Shown: positions 34,322 through 45,384, counted from the first letter of the stretch. The stretch is 64,000 nucleotides of DNA from an uncultured Eubacteriales bacterium (GCA_910579575.1 CAJTUM010000003.1:1-64000); one strand, 5' to 3'. Numbers and translations: made by a program. Notes: generated by a model not told the origin, from the sequence alone.

Positions 34322-36769
34322 TCAAGCAATCCGGTCCACGACGCATTTTTGGAGCAGGGGATTCCGCTCCATAAAATCCCCCAAGGCGGACAGCATTTCC
34401 AGATAAGAGCCGCCATAGCAATACAGAGCGGTCTGGCGGGCGCCTTGCCAACAGCCATAGGTCCGGCCGACGCCGTCTAACAGCGCGTCGATTTGCTCCG
34501 CCAGGTCTTTGAGGTCCTCTGGATCGACGCATTGGGAAAGCTCCGGGCTCAGATAGAACGCCATGCCCTCCAGCCGACCCACCGGCCAAACCCCTTCCGC
34601 CGTTTCCAGCTGAGAGCCCTTAGGCGCTCCAAAGCGGTTGACGGCCTCTTCCAGCTCGGCCAGGGATTCCGGCTTCCCGTCTCGAAGATTCAGATGAAGC
34701 CGACAATACTCTGTTTCTCCCGAAGACGACGGAACGGTTTCTCTGCCGGCCGTTCGCCCCAGGCCCCTAGCCTCCAGCAGCGCGTCCAGCCCCCGCTCCG
34801 CCTCGCCGGCGCTTTTGGCGTCGGAGCGGAGATTCAAACGCAGCGTGACGGGAAAAGGAAATTCCTCCGCCTGCTCCGGCGGCCGCTCCCCGGCGGGCGT
34901 CAGGGCGCCCTGCTCGTCCCGCTCAAAAACAGAGCCGTATGGCGCGTTCAACAGCGGCAGGATAGCCGGGTCATAATTGGCGGCCTCATTGAGATCGTAT
35001 ACGCCGCAGTTCTCCGGAGAACCGGTCCAGTCCTCTCGGTCCGCCGCGAACCGCCAGCCGCTGTCCCAATCGGCGTCCTCCGCCGGAGGCTGCTGCCGGA
35101 AACAAAAACCCGCCAAACGGCCCTCCACCATAATCCCGTCGGTGGCGAGGCAGGCCCGGGGCCCCTTCCAGCCCGTCAGCAGCGGACGAATCTGCTCCGC
35201 CGGAATGCGCAGCTTTTTTTCCAAAAAGCGCTCGTTGCCATCCAGCTGCCGCCATTGGTCAAACCGCCTGTCAATCCGCGCCGCCATGGACTGATAATAT
35301 TGCTCGTTCCAGGGCACAAAAAGGTAAGCCTCATCCTGGAATTTTGCGCTGCCATATTCCTCTTCGCCAAAATAGGCCCAAGCATGGCCGTCCACATCCT
35401 GGGGATAATACGGGCGGTCCGCGTCGCCGTCCCAATAATACCAGCGGGAGAAGGCGGCGCCCTCCTCGTTGAAATATTCCAGCCGCAGGCAGCTGTTGAG
35501 GCCGGCGCCGTCCCGAAGAGCCAGCCGCAGGTCCAGGTCCTGTTTTCCCTCCCGCACAGCTTGGGCCATTCTGCCAAACCGCGTCAAAAAGGCTTCGCTC
35601 ATCAGCTCGTGCTCGATGCACCAGCGCAGATAAATGGCCATATGGCTGTAGGCGGCTATTGGCTCCACCGGCAAACGCTTCTGGCGCAGGGCGTCCAGAT
35701 GCGCGCCGGCGCTGTCCATCACCCAATCGTCGCCCCAAGGCCGCGCCACTGCGCTGGGCCGGTTCGGGTCCACGATAAAGCTCACTTGCTCCAGCTGCTC
35801 CAGCAGGGCGTCGGCGCCGTTGGTTTGCTTCCATTCCATTTCCTCTCGGTGCAGGGGGATCAGCTGATAAAAATTCACCTCGTCGCCGTCGGCCAGCCGA
35901 CAGACGCTGGAGTCCTTATCCCGGCAGGTCTGGGGGCTGACCAGCAGCACGCCGCACAAGCCGACGCCTTCCACATAGGGCTCCCGATTGTCGATGGAAT
36001 GCCCCCAGCCCAGCCAGGTGTCGTTTTGCAAGGGCAGGCGGGCGGCCGTTTTCAGCTGGCGGACAGGCCAATACCACCGCTCGTCTTCCTCCCCCAGTTT
36101 CCAATCGGGCGGCAGGGCGATCATCAGCTCGGCCCGCTCCAACTTATATTCCGCCAATTCTTCGGGCACGTTCATCCGATGAGCGCCCATGCCCAAGGTG
36201 ACCAACGTATAGTAATTGCGCTGGGGGCTCGGGGGGATGATACAAATGTCAATGTGCAGATCCGGCGACACAATCTCATGCATTACTTCAGGATATTTCC
36301 CGAAATAGCGGCAGATATGGGCCTCCACCGCGTCGTAATCCGCCCCGCTATAGCGCTGGGGGCCTTCCTCTTTCTGGGCGACGATCTGGCGGCATTGCTC
36401 GATAAAATATAGGGCGTCCTGATCCTCCGGGTCCAGGGCGACGGCCCTCTCAAAATAAGGCAAAGCCCGCTCCTCCTGGTCCAGATAATAATAGGAATAC
36501 CCCAGGCGGTAATGCCAAATCGGGTCCTCCGCTCCCTGGTCCGCCACAGAAAGCAGCAGCGCCGCCGCCTTCTCCAGCAAAGGGCGGTAGTCGTCCCGCC
36601 AGGGTCGAGCCAGGTTGTTGTAGGCTCGGGCCAGCAGGCCCACAAGCTGGTAATCCCGCTGGTCCAACGGCATCCCCTCAATGGAGTCTATGATCTGCTG
36701 GTTTTCGTCTTGCTCGTGCCAGCGCTGGATCTGCTCCAGCAGCGCCTGGCGGCGTTCCTTCTTGTCCAT
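34322..36769 (-). CDS. TPR plus suppressor-of-fused (SUFU) domain protein
   Basis: An 815-residue cytosolic protein. Residues about 1-125 are TPR-like (QLVGLLARAYNNLARPW, WHYRLGYSYYYLDQEERALPY). Residues about 150-345 form a SUFU domain: DLHIDICIIPPSPQRNYYTLVTLGMGAHRMNV, AELMIALPPDWKLG, RWYWPVRQLKTAARLP, TWLGWGHSID and FYQLIPLHREEMEW. The last 450 residues have repeated Trp/Tyr-rich segments and a C-terminal alpha/beta part (FPVTLRLNLRS). SUFU domains act as immunity proteins in polymorphic toxin loci. ATG 36769 has AAAGGGCGG 5 bases upstream; first gene of a three-gene operon. Confidence 0.8.
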   Translation of the reverse strand: MDKKERRQALLEQIQRWHEQDENQQIIDSIEGMPLDQRDYQLVGLLARAYNNLARPWRDDYRPLLEKAAALLLSVADQGAEDPIWHYRLGYSYYYLDQEERALPYFERAVALDPEDQDALYFIEQCRQIVAQKEEGPQRYSGADYDAVEAHICRYFGKYPEVMHEIVSPDLHIDICIIPPSPQRNYYTLVTLGMGAHRMNVPEELAEYKLERAELMIALPPDWKLGEEDERWYWPVRQLKTAARLPLQNDTWLGWGHSIDNREPYVEGVGLCGVLLVSPQTCRDKDSSVCRLADGDEVNFYQLIPLHREEMEWKQTNGADALLEQLEQVSFIVDPNRPSAVARPWGDDWVMDSAGAHLDALRQKRLPVEPIAAYSHMAIYLRWCIEHELMSEAFLTRFGRMAQAVREGKQDLDLRLALRDGAGLNSCLRLEYFNEEGAAFSRWYYWDGDADRPYYPQDVDGHAWAYFGEEEYGSAKFQDEAYLFVPWNEQYYQSMAARIDRRFDQWRQLDGNERFLEKKLRIPAEQIRPLLTGWKGPRACLATDGIMVEGRLAGFCFRQQPPAEDADWDSGWRFAADREDWTGSPENCGVYDLNEAANYDPAILPLLNAPYGSVFERDEQGALTPAGERPPEQAEEFPFPVTLRLNLRSDAKSAGEAERGLDALLEARGLGRTAGRETVPSSSGETEYCRLHLNLRDGKPESLAELEEAVNRFGAPKGSQLETAEGVWPVGRLEGMAFYLSPELSQCVDPEDLKDLAEQIDALLDGVGRTYGCWQGARQTALYCYGGSYLEMLSALGDFMERNPLLQKCVVDRIA

Positions 36770-37264
36770 ATTCCGCCCTTTCTTCTCCAAAAAACCTTGG
36801 ATTTTTTGGGAGACTCGTTTCCTTCCGTCGCTTCCTAAAACATACATTCCCGCTCTGCCTCAAAAAATGCTTGGCATTTCCGAAAATCCCGGATCGCAGG
36901 AACGCCGTTCCCCTCGGTCTGGCCGCTTTGCCGGGCTCTCGCCGAAAAAGCTCCGCTTGTATTCTTGCCGCAGCCCGGCCAGAATCAAACTCAGCCGCGT
37001 CGACTATATCATACCCTATGACGCCGCCGGGCGCAAGGGCGCTTTGCGCAAAAATGGGATTTTGCCCCTTGGCGACCGCCTTTTTCTCCGCAAAAAGCCG
37101 GCTTTCCGGCCGGCTTTTGCAGATTCAGATCAAAGAAAGAATTATCCCAATTTCCATTTGTGTTTATAATGCGTATTCCTAAAATCCAAGCGTATGCTCA
37201 TTCCGTTTATTGAATTTGATTGATTCATGGCGTACTTGAGCGGCGCGGGGTCTGCACATTGAAA
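36770..37264. other. Gene-free stretch
   Basis: About 495 bp with no supported gene. It holds the terminator-like hairpin at 37092-37118, and the GC content drops sharply after 37130, toward the AT-rich gene at 37265. Confidence 0.5.
37092..37118. terminator. Terminator-like hairpin
   Basis: AAAAAGCCGG CTTTCCGG CCGGCTTTT; would end a minus transcript from 37774 or a plus one. Confidence 0.6.
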
Positions 37265-37774
37265 CTAACATATTTTTTGGATGTTTGAGGGAATAGACTT
37301 GGGCGGTTGCTTCTTGCAATACATAATGTTATCGATCCCTTTATTTTGGATTGCATACCACCCGGGTTCAAGCGACAATTCAAAAACTTTTTCCATTTCC
37401 AATTTCGGATAGGCAAGACATTGAATCAACTCGCTTGCTGTAACCGCTAACAATTTGCCCGCAGGAAGATGCAGCCACTTGCATGGGTCTGTAACTTCGG
37501 CGCTTTTTGTAAGTTCACATTCCTTGACAACACAATCTAAAAGCCAGACAATCATTTTCCCCTGTCCGCAAAATTCCCGAATTCGTTCTGTTTCCCGCTG
37601 TCTTACGATGTCCCAGTTCTCATTTGGAAAATCGCAAATCAATTCGGATGTTCCGGATGAATCAAGTAAAATATCCATCGCATATAACAGGTCGGCGTCA
37701 TTCAATTCTGACAGATAGCTTTCATCTATGAAAACTAACCCATCCAGCATACCGCAATCCAATGTATATTTCAT
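37265..37774 (-). CDS. AT-rich hypothetical protein, likely acquired
   Basis: A 169-residue acidic protein (MKYTLDCGMLDGLVFIDESY, DLLYAMDILLDSSGTSEL, WLHLPAGKLLAVTASELIQC, EPGWYAIQNKGIDNIMYC). Base composition is well below neighbours and codon use is AT-rich, pointing to recent transfer. Size, acidity and position near the SUFU operon fit an immunity-type or toxin-partner protein, but I recognise no family. It starts at ATG 37774 with AAAGGAG upstream. Confidence 0.65.
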   Translation of the reverse strand: MKYTLDCGMLDGLVFIDESYLSELNDADLLYAMDILLDSSGTSELICDFPNENWDIVRQRETERIREFCGQGKMIVWLLDCVVKECELTKSAEVTDPCKWLHLPAGKLLAVTASELIQCLAYPKLEMEKVFELSLEPGWYAIQNKGIDNIMYCKKQPPKSIPSNIQKIC

Positions 37775-37876
37775 GTTCTACTCCTTTTGGGACCAACAGG
37801 TAAGTAAGTTTTACACTGGTTTCATATTTACTCAGCACGATTTCAAATCAACACAAGGGGGAATTGGGACAAAGAA

Positions 37877-39085
<1,209 letters not shown>

Positions 39086-39170
39086 GGCTGTTTCCTCCTG
39101 AATCAAAAAAATGAAACCAGGCAGGAGCCAAGAAAAGCCCCTGCCTGACGTTTGTTATCCCTATAATATC

Positions 39171-39908
39171 TTATTTGCTGACAAAATTCAAGAACTGGCG
39201 GAGGCGGGGGTTTTCCGGGTTATCGATGATTTCCTCCGGCGCGCCGTCCGCCGCAATGCGTCCCTCGTCCATAAACAGGATACGGGTGGCCACATTGCGG
39301 GCAAAGCGGATTTCATGGGTCACCAGAATCATGGTGGAATCCTCTTCCGCCAGCTGCTTGATGGTATTCAGCACCTCGCCGACCAGCTCTGGGTCCAGCG
39401 CGGAGGTAGGTTCGTCAAACAGCAGCACGTCTGGGGTCACCGCCAAGGCGCGGGCGATGCCCACGCGCTGCTGCTGGCCGCCGGACATTTTGGAGGGATA
39501 AAAATCCTGCCGCTCCAGCATTCCCACCTTTTTCAGCAAAGCCAACGCCCGTTCCTCTGCCTCCGCTTTGCTTTTTTTCTGGACCGTGACCAGCGCCTCC
39601 ATTACGTTTTCCTTGGCGGTCTTGTTTTTGAACAAATTATATCCTTGGAAAACCATTGCCGATTGACGGCGCAGGTTTCGGACGTCCTGCCTGCTGTGGC
39701 GAGCGGCGTCCACCGTCACATCGCCCACCCGTATTGTGCCCGTCGTGGGTTCGCACAGGTAATTCAGGCAGCGCAGGAGGGTGGATTTGCCTGTGCCGGA
39801 AGGCCCCAGAATTGCCACGACCTCGTTTTTCTCAATTTTCAGATTGATATCCTTCAACACGTGGGTGTCCGCCCCAAAGGTTTTGGATAGACCTTTCACT
39901 TCAACCAT
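39171..39908 (-). CDS. Amino-acid ABC transporter ATP-binding protein
   Basis: A 245-residue ABC ATPase of the polar-amino-acid type (GlnQ/TcyN-like). Walker A GPSGTGKSTLLR, Q-loop VFQGYNLF, signature SGGQQQRVGIARALA, Walker B DVLLFDEPTSALD, switch His in VTHEI. Note the Thr in place of the usual Ser/Cys of GxSGxGKS in Walker A, tolerated in the family. Start 39908 with GGGAG. Third gene of the importer operon. Confidence 0.93.
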   Translation of the reverse strand: MVEVKGLSKTFGADTHVLKDINLKIEKNEVVAILGPSGTGKSTLLRCLNYLCEPTTGTIRVGDVTVDAARHSRQDVRNLRRQSAMVFQGYNLFKNKTAKENVMEALVTVQKKSKAEAEERALALLKKVGMLERQDFYPSKMSGGQQQRVGIARALAVTPDVLLFDEPTSALDPELVGEVLNTIKQLAEEDSTMILVTHEIRFARNVATRILFMDEGRIAADGAPEEIIDNPENPRLRQFLNFVSK

Positions 39909-40104
39909 CAACAAAACTCCCTTTCGTCGGCTGTGCCGACTGCCATACTTCGTGTGGGCTCGGCGTAGTATCGAGCCTATGCGCTCCATTGGGGGCCGAC
40001 TCCTGCGCCCGATATGGCATACTCGCCCAAGCGATCAGGAGCGAAAGAATCCCTCCGCCGGCCCAAGACCGGCGGCAGGATTGTTCGCCCTCTATCGCTG
40101 GTTT

Positions 40105-41028
40105 TTAGCGAGTCGCTGTCAGCCAATCGGTGCTGATGATCTGGGTCAGGTCTTCAAAAAACCATTTCTCACAGATTTTGCTCAGCGTGCCGTCGTCATG
40201 CAGTTCCTTGATGACTTTGTTCAGCTCGTCGCGAATTTCGGCGCCTTCCTCTGTATCGGCGAACCACCAACCCACATTGTTGCCGAACAGCTTTTCATCC
40301 AGCTGGCGGAATTCCAAGCCCTGGGCCCGCTCGGCCTTTTCAATGTTCGTGATGGTGTTGGCATAGGAATCAATACGGCCCAGGGAGCAATCCTGGAAAC
40401 CGGCGGCAGAATCTTCGTAGGTGATAACTTCCCAATCATATTCGGGCGCCATAGCCTCGACTGTGGTCTGAGCGGCCTGGCCGGCGGTGACGCCGATGGT
40501 GCAGCCCCGCAGATCCTCAAAGGTCTGATACTCGCTGTCCGGCTGGACAATAATCACCTGAGCGTCGGCATACAGCGGGTCGGATACGATGTATTTTTCC
40601 AAGCGGGCTTCGGTGATGGCGAAGCAGTTGGCGGCCACGTCTACCCGGCCTGTGTCCAGCTCGCCAAACAGGGACGCCATATCGCCTACTTGCTTGACCT
40701 CAATGGTCCAACCCAGGCGTTTCTCCACTTCATCCCAAAGCTCCGGCTCTACGCCTGTCCAGGAGCCGTCGTCGTGAATCAGCGTATAGGGCTCGCCGGT
40801 GCCCACTGTGCCCACCGTAATGGTCCGGGCGTCGCCGGCGTTTTCATCCTTCTTGTCGTCGTCGGCAGGATCTTCGTCTTTTTTGTCCTCTTGCTTGTCG
40901 TCCGCAGGCTGCTGGATTCCAGCGTTGTTGTCGTCGGCGTCTTGAGGCTCGTCCTTGGAGCAAGCTGTCAGCAAAGACAGCGTCATCAGGGCGGCCAGCA
41001 TCAGCGCAAAGAGTCTTTTTGTCTTCAT
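40105..41028 (-). CDS. Amino-acid ABC transporter substrate-binding lipoprotein
   Basis: A 307-residue lipoprotein: signal MKTKRLFALMLAALMTLSLLTAC with lipobox LLTAC, a Asp/Lys-rich linker (about 40 residues), then a type II periplasmic-binding domain (TVGTVGTGEPYTLIHDDGSW, VEPELWDEVEKRLGWTIEVKQV, DLRGCTIGVTAGQAAQTTVEAM). It captures an amino acid for the permease at 41093. GGAGG lies 11 bases before the ATG. The similar lipoprotein linker to that at 19200 suggests a common surface style in this organism. Confidence 0.92.
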   Translation of the reverse strand: MKTKRLFALMLAALMTLSLLTACSKDEPQDADDNNAGIQQPADDKQEDKKDEDPADDDKKDENAGDARTITVGTVGTGEPYTLIHDDGSWTGVEPELWDEVEKRLGWTIEVKQVGDMASLFGELDTGRVDVAANCFAITEARLEKYIVSDPLYADAQVIIVQPDSEYQTFEDLRGCTIGVTAGQAAQTTVEAMAPEYDWEVITYEDSAAGFQDCSLGRIDSYANTITNIEKAERAQGLEFRQLDEKLFGNNVGWWFADTEEGAEIRDELNKVIKELHDDGTLSKICEKWFFEDLTQIISTDWLTATR

Positions 41029-41092
41029 TGGTCTTGTTTCCTCCAATTAAAATAAAGTTTATGTATTCAAAGGCTTTGAAGCCTTCAAACCC

Positions 41093-41758
41093 TTAATAAA
41101 TGGGTTCGCAGCGCTTCTCCAGCACTTTCTGGAAAAACGACATAATTAAAGTCAGCGCCCAATAAATCAACATCACGCAGGCATAGCATTCAAAAAAGGC
41201 GAAGGTTCTGGCGCCCTCAATCTTGGCTACGCCCATAACGTCCCGCACGCCGACCAAAAAGGCCAGAGAGGACATTTTGAACAGATTGATCATATCGTTG
41301 AACAGCGGGGGCAACGCCACCCGGATCGCTTGGGGAATGACAATCCGAACGGTCATCTGAAAACCGGTCATGCCCAGGGACATGGCGGCCTCTCTCTGAC
41401 CATCGTCCACCGAAAGCAACGCGCCCCGGATGGATTCCGCCACAAAAGCGCTCATATTCGGGCTCATCACCACGGCTACGGCCACAACAGGCTCCATATT
41501 CAAAATCAACGAACTAATTTTGGCCAAGCCATAGTAAAAAAAGAACATTTGGGTGGCGGCAGGCGTGCCGCGCACAAAAGAAGTCCATACAGACAAGATT
41601 TGTGTCAGTCCCTTTACTTTGTAATACGTAACAAGCGCAAAAATCAAACCAATCAACAGCGAGAAAACTGCGCTGATGATTGTAAGCGTCAGCGTCACAT
41701 TCAGCTTACTGGCCACATAGGGCAACGTTTCCCAGAAATAACCCCAATCGAATTTCAC
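41093..41758 (-). CDS. Amino-acid ABC transporter permease
   Basis: A 221-residue HisM/GlnP-type permease with five helices; EAA-loop REAAMSLGMTGFQMTVRIVIPQAIRVALPP is typical. GTG start 41758 chosen: it gives the usual length and AGAGGGA lies just upstream; the upstream 45 codons are not permease-like. First gene of permease - binding protein - ATPase - amidohydrolase. Confidence 0.9.
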   Translation of the reverse strand: MKFDWGYFWETLPYVASKLNVTLTLTIISAVFSLLIGLIFALVTYYKVKGLTQILSVWTSFVRGTPAATQMFFFYYGLAKISSLILNMEPVVAVAVVMSPNMSAFVAESIRGALLSVDDGQREAAMSLGMTGFQMTVRIVIPQAIRVALPPLFNDMINLFKMSSLAFLVGVRDVMGVAKIEGARTFAFFECYACVMLIYWALTLIMSFFQKVLEKRCEPIY

Positions 41759-41834
41759 AACGATCCCTCTCGTTTCCAAAATCTTTTCTGCCAGCCAAAC
41801 CCCTTGATTTTCAACAGGTTTCGCCAAACGATTT

Positions 41835-41863
41835 TTATTATATCGACCGCCTTCTTCTGTCAA
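41835..41863 (-). promoter_or_regulatory. Promoter of the amino-acid importer operon
   Basis: TTGACA (41858-41863) with TAATAA at 17 bases or TATAAT at 15 bases. The AT-rich stretch 41864-42045 has no gene. Confidence 0.55.
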
Positions 41864-42046
41864 TATGTCGATTGAATTTATTAAAAAATCCAATAGAAGA
41901 ACGATTTAAGATGGCAAATCTCAATAACGAATTCGTCAAGTTAACAAATTTCTTACAAGTAAAATTTCTATTCTTTATGCAAATTTCCGAGAATCCGTTC
42001 GAAGTCCGCTCCAAGGGATTGGGATAGCGTCCGGGCGCACGGGCGC

Positions 42047-42072
42047 AAAAAAGCCGGCCCGAAGGCCGGCTG
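42047..42072 (-). terminator. hflX terminator
   Basis: GCCGGC-CTTCGG-GCCGGC stem followed by T6 on the minus strand. Confidence 0.85.
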
Positions 42073-42089
42073 AGGCGATTTACTTTCTT

Positions 42090-43391
42090 TTAATCCTCCC
42101 ACTCCTCTTTTTTTCGCGTGTCCGGGACCCATTCCCGCAGCCGCCCCAGAATCTGGCTATCGCACACGACCGCCACAGCAATGCCCTCCGGCCCATATTC
42201 CGCCTGCTTCACGTCGGCCTCCTGATAGAGCATATCCAACACGGAAGCCCGCTCATAGGGCAAAATAAACTCCACTCGACGCTTGAAGCGGGCCAGCGTT
42301 TGTTCAATGGCTTCCAGCAGCCGATCCAGCCCCTGGCCCTGTCGGGCGGAAATATGGACGGCGCCGCTCATCCGGGGATGAAACTCCGCAGGCATCCGGT
42401 CGCATTTGTTGAAGGCCACAATCCGAGGGGTCTGCTGGGCGCCCAGCTGGTCGATCAGGCTTTCCACCACCTGCATTTGGCTTTGCCAGATTTCGCTGGA
42501 AGCGTCCACCACATGGATCAGCACGTCGGCATACGTCAGCTCCTCCAGAGTGGCCTTAAACGCGTCCACCAAATGATGGGGCAGCTTTCGGATAAACCCC
42601 ACGGTATCGGAAAGGAGGATTTCGCCCCCGTCCTGCATTTTGTAGCTCCTGGTGGTGGGGTCCAGGGTGTCAAACAGCCGGTCGTTGGCATGAACGCCTG
42701 CGCCGGTCAGCGCGTTGAGCAAGGTGGATTTCCCCGCGTTGGTATATCCAACCAGAGCAATGAGGGGCGTTTCCCGCTTGCGTCGTTTCCGGCGCTGGGT
42801 GGCTCGGGCCTGCTTGACGTTTTCAATCTCCTTTTCCAGCCGGGCGATGCGCTGGCGGATATGCCGCCGGTCGGTTTCCAGCTGGGTTTCGCCCGGGCCT
42901 CTGGTGCCAATGGGGCTGCGGCCGCCGCCCGCCGTCTGCCGGACCAAGTGGGTCCACATCCCGGAAAGCCGCGGCAGCAGATATTGATATTGCGCCAGCT
43001 CCACTTGCAGCTTGCCCTCTCGGGTTTTGGCTCGGTCCGCAAAAATATCCAGAATCAGGCCGTTTCGATCCATCACCCGGCATTTCATAATATCTTCCAA
43101 AGCTCGGGTCTGAGAGGGGGAAATTTCGTTGTCAAATACCAGCAGCTCCACCTCGTTTTGCCGCACAAGCTGGGCGATCTCCTGGGCCTTGCCCTCGCCG
43201 ATAAAGGTATGGGGGTCTGGGGCGTTTCGATTCTGTGTGGCGGTAAAAATACACTGGCCGCCTGCGGTTTCCAGCAGCTGCTCCAGCTCCGCCATGGTAT
43301 CCGGGTCGGAATTATCAAACCCGGCCAAGCCGGCGCAATTCAGCCCCACTAAGCCCGCCCGTTCTCTTGCTGTTTCCTTGATTTCTTTCAA
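42090..43391 (-). CDS. hflX: GTPase HflX
   Basis: A 433-residue ribosome-associated GTPase that splits stalled or heat-damaged 70S ribosomes. N-terminal HflX domain (CIFTATQNRNAPDPHTFIGEGK, FDNEISPSQTRALEDIM), the linker GGGRSPIGTRGPGETQLETDR, then G-domain: G1 GYTNAGKST, G3 DTVGFIRKLPHHLVDAF, G4 NKCD, G5 ISAR. TTG start at 43391, 7 bases after AAAGGAG. Followed directly downstream by its terminator; the MATE gene upstream is close (25 bp), so they may be co-transcribed. Confidence 0.95.
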   Translation of the reverse strand: MKEIKETARERAGLVGLNCAGLAGFDNSDPDTMAELEQLLETAGGQCIFTATQNRNAPDPHTFIGEGKAQEIAQLVRQNEVELLVFDNEISPSQTRALEDIMKCRVMDRNGLILDIFADRAKTREGKLQVELAQYQYLLPRLSGMWTHLVRQTAGGGRSPIGTRGPGETQLETDRRHIRQRIARLEKEIENVKQARATQRRKRRKRETPLIALVGYTNAGKSTLLNALTGAGVHANDRLFDTLDPTTRSYKMQDGGEILLSDTVGFIRKLPHHLVDAFKATLEELTYADVLIHVVDASSEIWQSQMQVVESLIDQLGAQQTPRIVAFNKCDRMPAEFHPRMSGAVHISARQGQGLDRLLEAIEQTLARFKRRVEFILPYERASVLDMLYQEADVKQAEYGPEGIAVAVVCDSQILGRLREWVPDTRKKEEWED

Positions 43392-43416
43392 ATTCTAACT
43401 CCTTTGATTCTTTATC

Positions 43417-44862
43417 TCATTTGCCGGCCTCAACCGTTTTGCCTGCAATCCGGGAATGGTCCCCTTCCCAATGCAACGTGCGATAAACCGCATAAGCGAA
43501 AAGCGCTGTGGCCGTATTGCTGAACACAGTGGCCCAGGGAATGATTGTATAATTGATTTCCAGCGCATACTGGAATATGCCCTGCATGATCTGCTCCAAG
43601 AAAAAGCGGCTTTCCACAACCTTGATAAAGATGTACCGCAGCAGCCAGACCCGGGCCAGGTTGATGGCGATGGGCAGCTTGGTGCGGGTAAAGCCGATAA
43701 ACACGCCGCACATCACGCTGCAAACGCCGAAGGTAGGCGCGCCCAGCACGGCGATCTTCTGCGTGATCAACGCTCCCTCCAACACCTGCGGATTGGCGTT
43801 GGTAAAAAGGCCGGTGATAAAATCGCCAAACAGATAAATAATGGCGATGCCCAAAAAACCGCCTGCCGTGCTCATTGCCACCGAAGCTTTGGCGGAGGCG
43901 CGGGCCCGCTGATTCTGCCCGGCGCCCAGATTCAGGCTGACGGCGGTGGTCACCGTATTGCCGAAGCAGGTGGTCATATTATACATCAAGCTGGAGATAT
44001 TATTGCCCAGATTGATGGAATTGAGCAGCGTGGCGCCGAATTTCATGGATTCCAGGTTAATCAGCCAAAACCCCACTGACATCGCCATGTTGTTGATGAC
44101 GGAGGGAATTCCCACATTTAACAGCGTGCGGATAGCGGATTTATCAAATCGAAAGCCCTTGAAATGCAGCCGCATCCCCTTTTTGCGGAAGAATACGTCC
44201 GCCGAAACGGCCAGGGAAACCGTCAAATGAGAAAATACGGTGGCCAAGCCAATGCCCAGCACCCCCAGACCCAAACCGGCCACAAAAACGGCGTTGCCCA
44301 CAACCTTGGCGGACACCATGAGAAACGTGAAGGCAAACGGGATTTCCGATTTGCCCACTGCGTTTTTCAAAGCGTAATAGGCGTTGTTAAAATAGGCGAA
44401 GGGAATGGAAAACGCATAGAGGCGCATGGCCAGCCGGACGCCGGGCCGCAGCTCCTCCAAAGCCATATCGGCGTAAAAGCCGGACATCCCAAAGGTCAGA
44501 GCGCCCAAAGCCAGCGAAAGAACAAACATCAGCATCATGAACTGCTCGGTGTAATGGCGGCTGCTTTTCCAATCGCCCTGGCCGTTGAGCCGGCTCAAAA
44601 TCGCCGTGCCCGCCACAGAAAGGCCGATGCCCGCGTTATAAATCACATTGAACGCCTGCATACTGTAGGACACCGCGCCGCTGGAGGCCAAATCCGAATA
44701 ATTCAGGATAAACCAGTTGTCAAAGGTGGTGGCCAGCGCCTGGGAGATCAGCATCAAAAAGGCCGGCGCCGCCAAAAACAACATCGTTCCATAGACCCCG
44801 CCCGTCAAAATTCTCTGGGTCCGTTCTTCTCCGCTCTGCCTCAAAAAGCTTGTCAGTTTCAT
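43417..44862 (-). CDS. MATE family transporter
   Basis: A 481-residue MATE exporter, distinct from the one at 21914: FLAAPAFLMLISQALATTFDNWFI (helix 1), GIGLSVAGTAILSRLNGQGD, VGIPSVINNMAMSVGFWLIN at the start of the second half, and NLGAGQNQRARASA matching the GxGQNxxA motif. About 12 helices. Upstream of hflX in the same direction. Confidence 0.9.
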   Translation of the reverse strand: MKLTSFLRQSGEERTQRILTGGVYGTMLFLAAPAFLMLISQALATTFDNWFILNYSDLASSGAVSYSMQAFNVIYNAGIGLSVAGTAILSRLNGQGDWKSSRHYTEQFMMLMFVLSLALGALTFGMSGFYADMALEELRPGVRLAMRLYAFSIPFAYFNNAYYALKNAVGKSEIPFAFTFLMVSAKVVGNAVFVAGLGLGVLGIGLATVFSHLTVSLAVSADVFFRKKGMRLHFKGFRFDKSAIRTLLNVGIPSVINNMAMSVGFWLINLESMKFGATLLNSINLGNNISSLMYNMTTCFGNTVTTAVSLNLGAGQNQRARASAKASVAMSTAGGFLGIAIIYLFGDFITGLFTNANPQVLEGALITQKIAVLGAPTFGVCSVMCGVFIGFTRTKLPIAINLARVWLLRYIFIKVVESRFFLEQIMQGIFQYALEINYTIIPWATVFSNTATALFAYAVYRTLHWEGDHSRIAGKTVEAGK

Positions 44863-45112
44863 CGCAGAATTCCTCTCTCTCTTTTTTCCACAACAACTCC
44901 CGGCCTTCGCCAGGTTTCCTCCCTGATTATAGCGGAAACTTTAGCGGGATAAAAGGTTTTTTCGCTTGTTTCCGTTATAACTGTCATCTTGCCCAAAGGG
45001 TTTGTGCACTTTTACCAGAGAATTCGTCAGAATTTCTGAAAAAATTGGAAATTAGAGAGTGAAAGAAAACGGCGGCCCAAGTGTTGGGACGCCGTTTGGA
45101 ACAATCCGTGTT

Positions 45113-45316
45113 TTAGTCCTGGATATTGAACTTTTTCTTAAAGCGATCCACACGCCCGCCTGTATCTACCAGCTTCTGCTTGCCGGTAAAGAAGGGATGG
45201 CAGTTGCTGCAAATTTCAACACGAATATTCTCTTTGGTGGAGCTTGTTTCAATCTCCGCGCCGCAGGCACACTTGATTGTGGTCCTCTTATAGTTGGGAT
45301 GAATGCCCTCTTTCAC
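45113..45316 (-). CDS. rpmE: 50S ribosomal protein L31
   Basis: A 67-residue L31 of the zinc type: MKEGIHPNYKRTTIKCACGAEIETSST, then CSNCHPFFTGKQKLVDTGGRVDRF. Cys16, Cys18, Cys36 and Cys39 form the metal site, so it is the Zn-containing form and a zinc-free paralogue, if any, is elsewhere. Own promoter at 45356-45384. Confidence 0.97.
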   Translation of the reverse strand: MKEGIHPNYKRTTIKCACGAEIETSSTKENIRVEICSNCHPFFTGKQKLVDTGGRVDRFKKKFNIQD

Positions 45317-45355
45317 TACTTCTCACCTCGCATCAGCTTATTACAAGCATTTATT

Positions 45356-45384
45356 ATAATACCACAGTATTCTGCTTTTTGCAA
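45356..45384 (-). promoter_or_regulatory. rpmE promoter
   Basis: TTGCAA, 17-base spacer, TATTAT (45356-45361). Confidence 0.7.
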
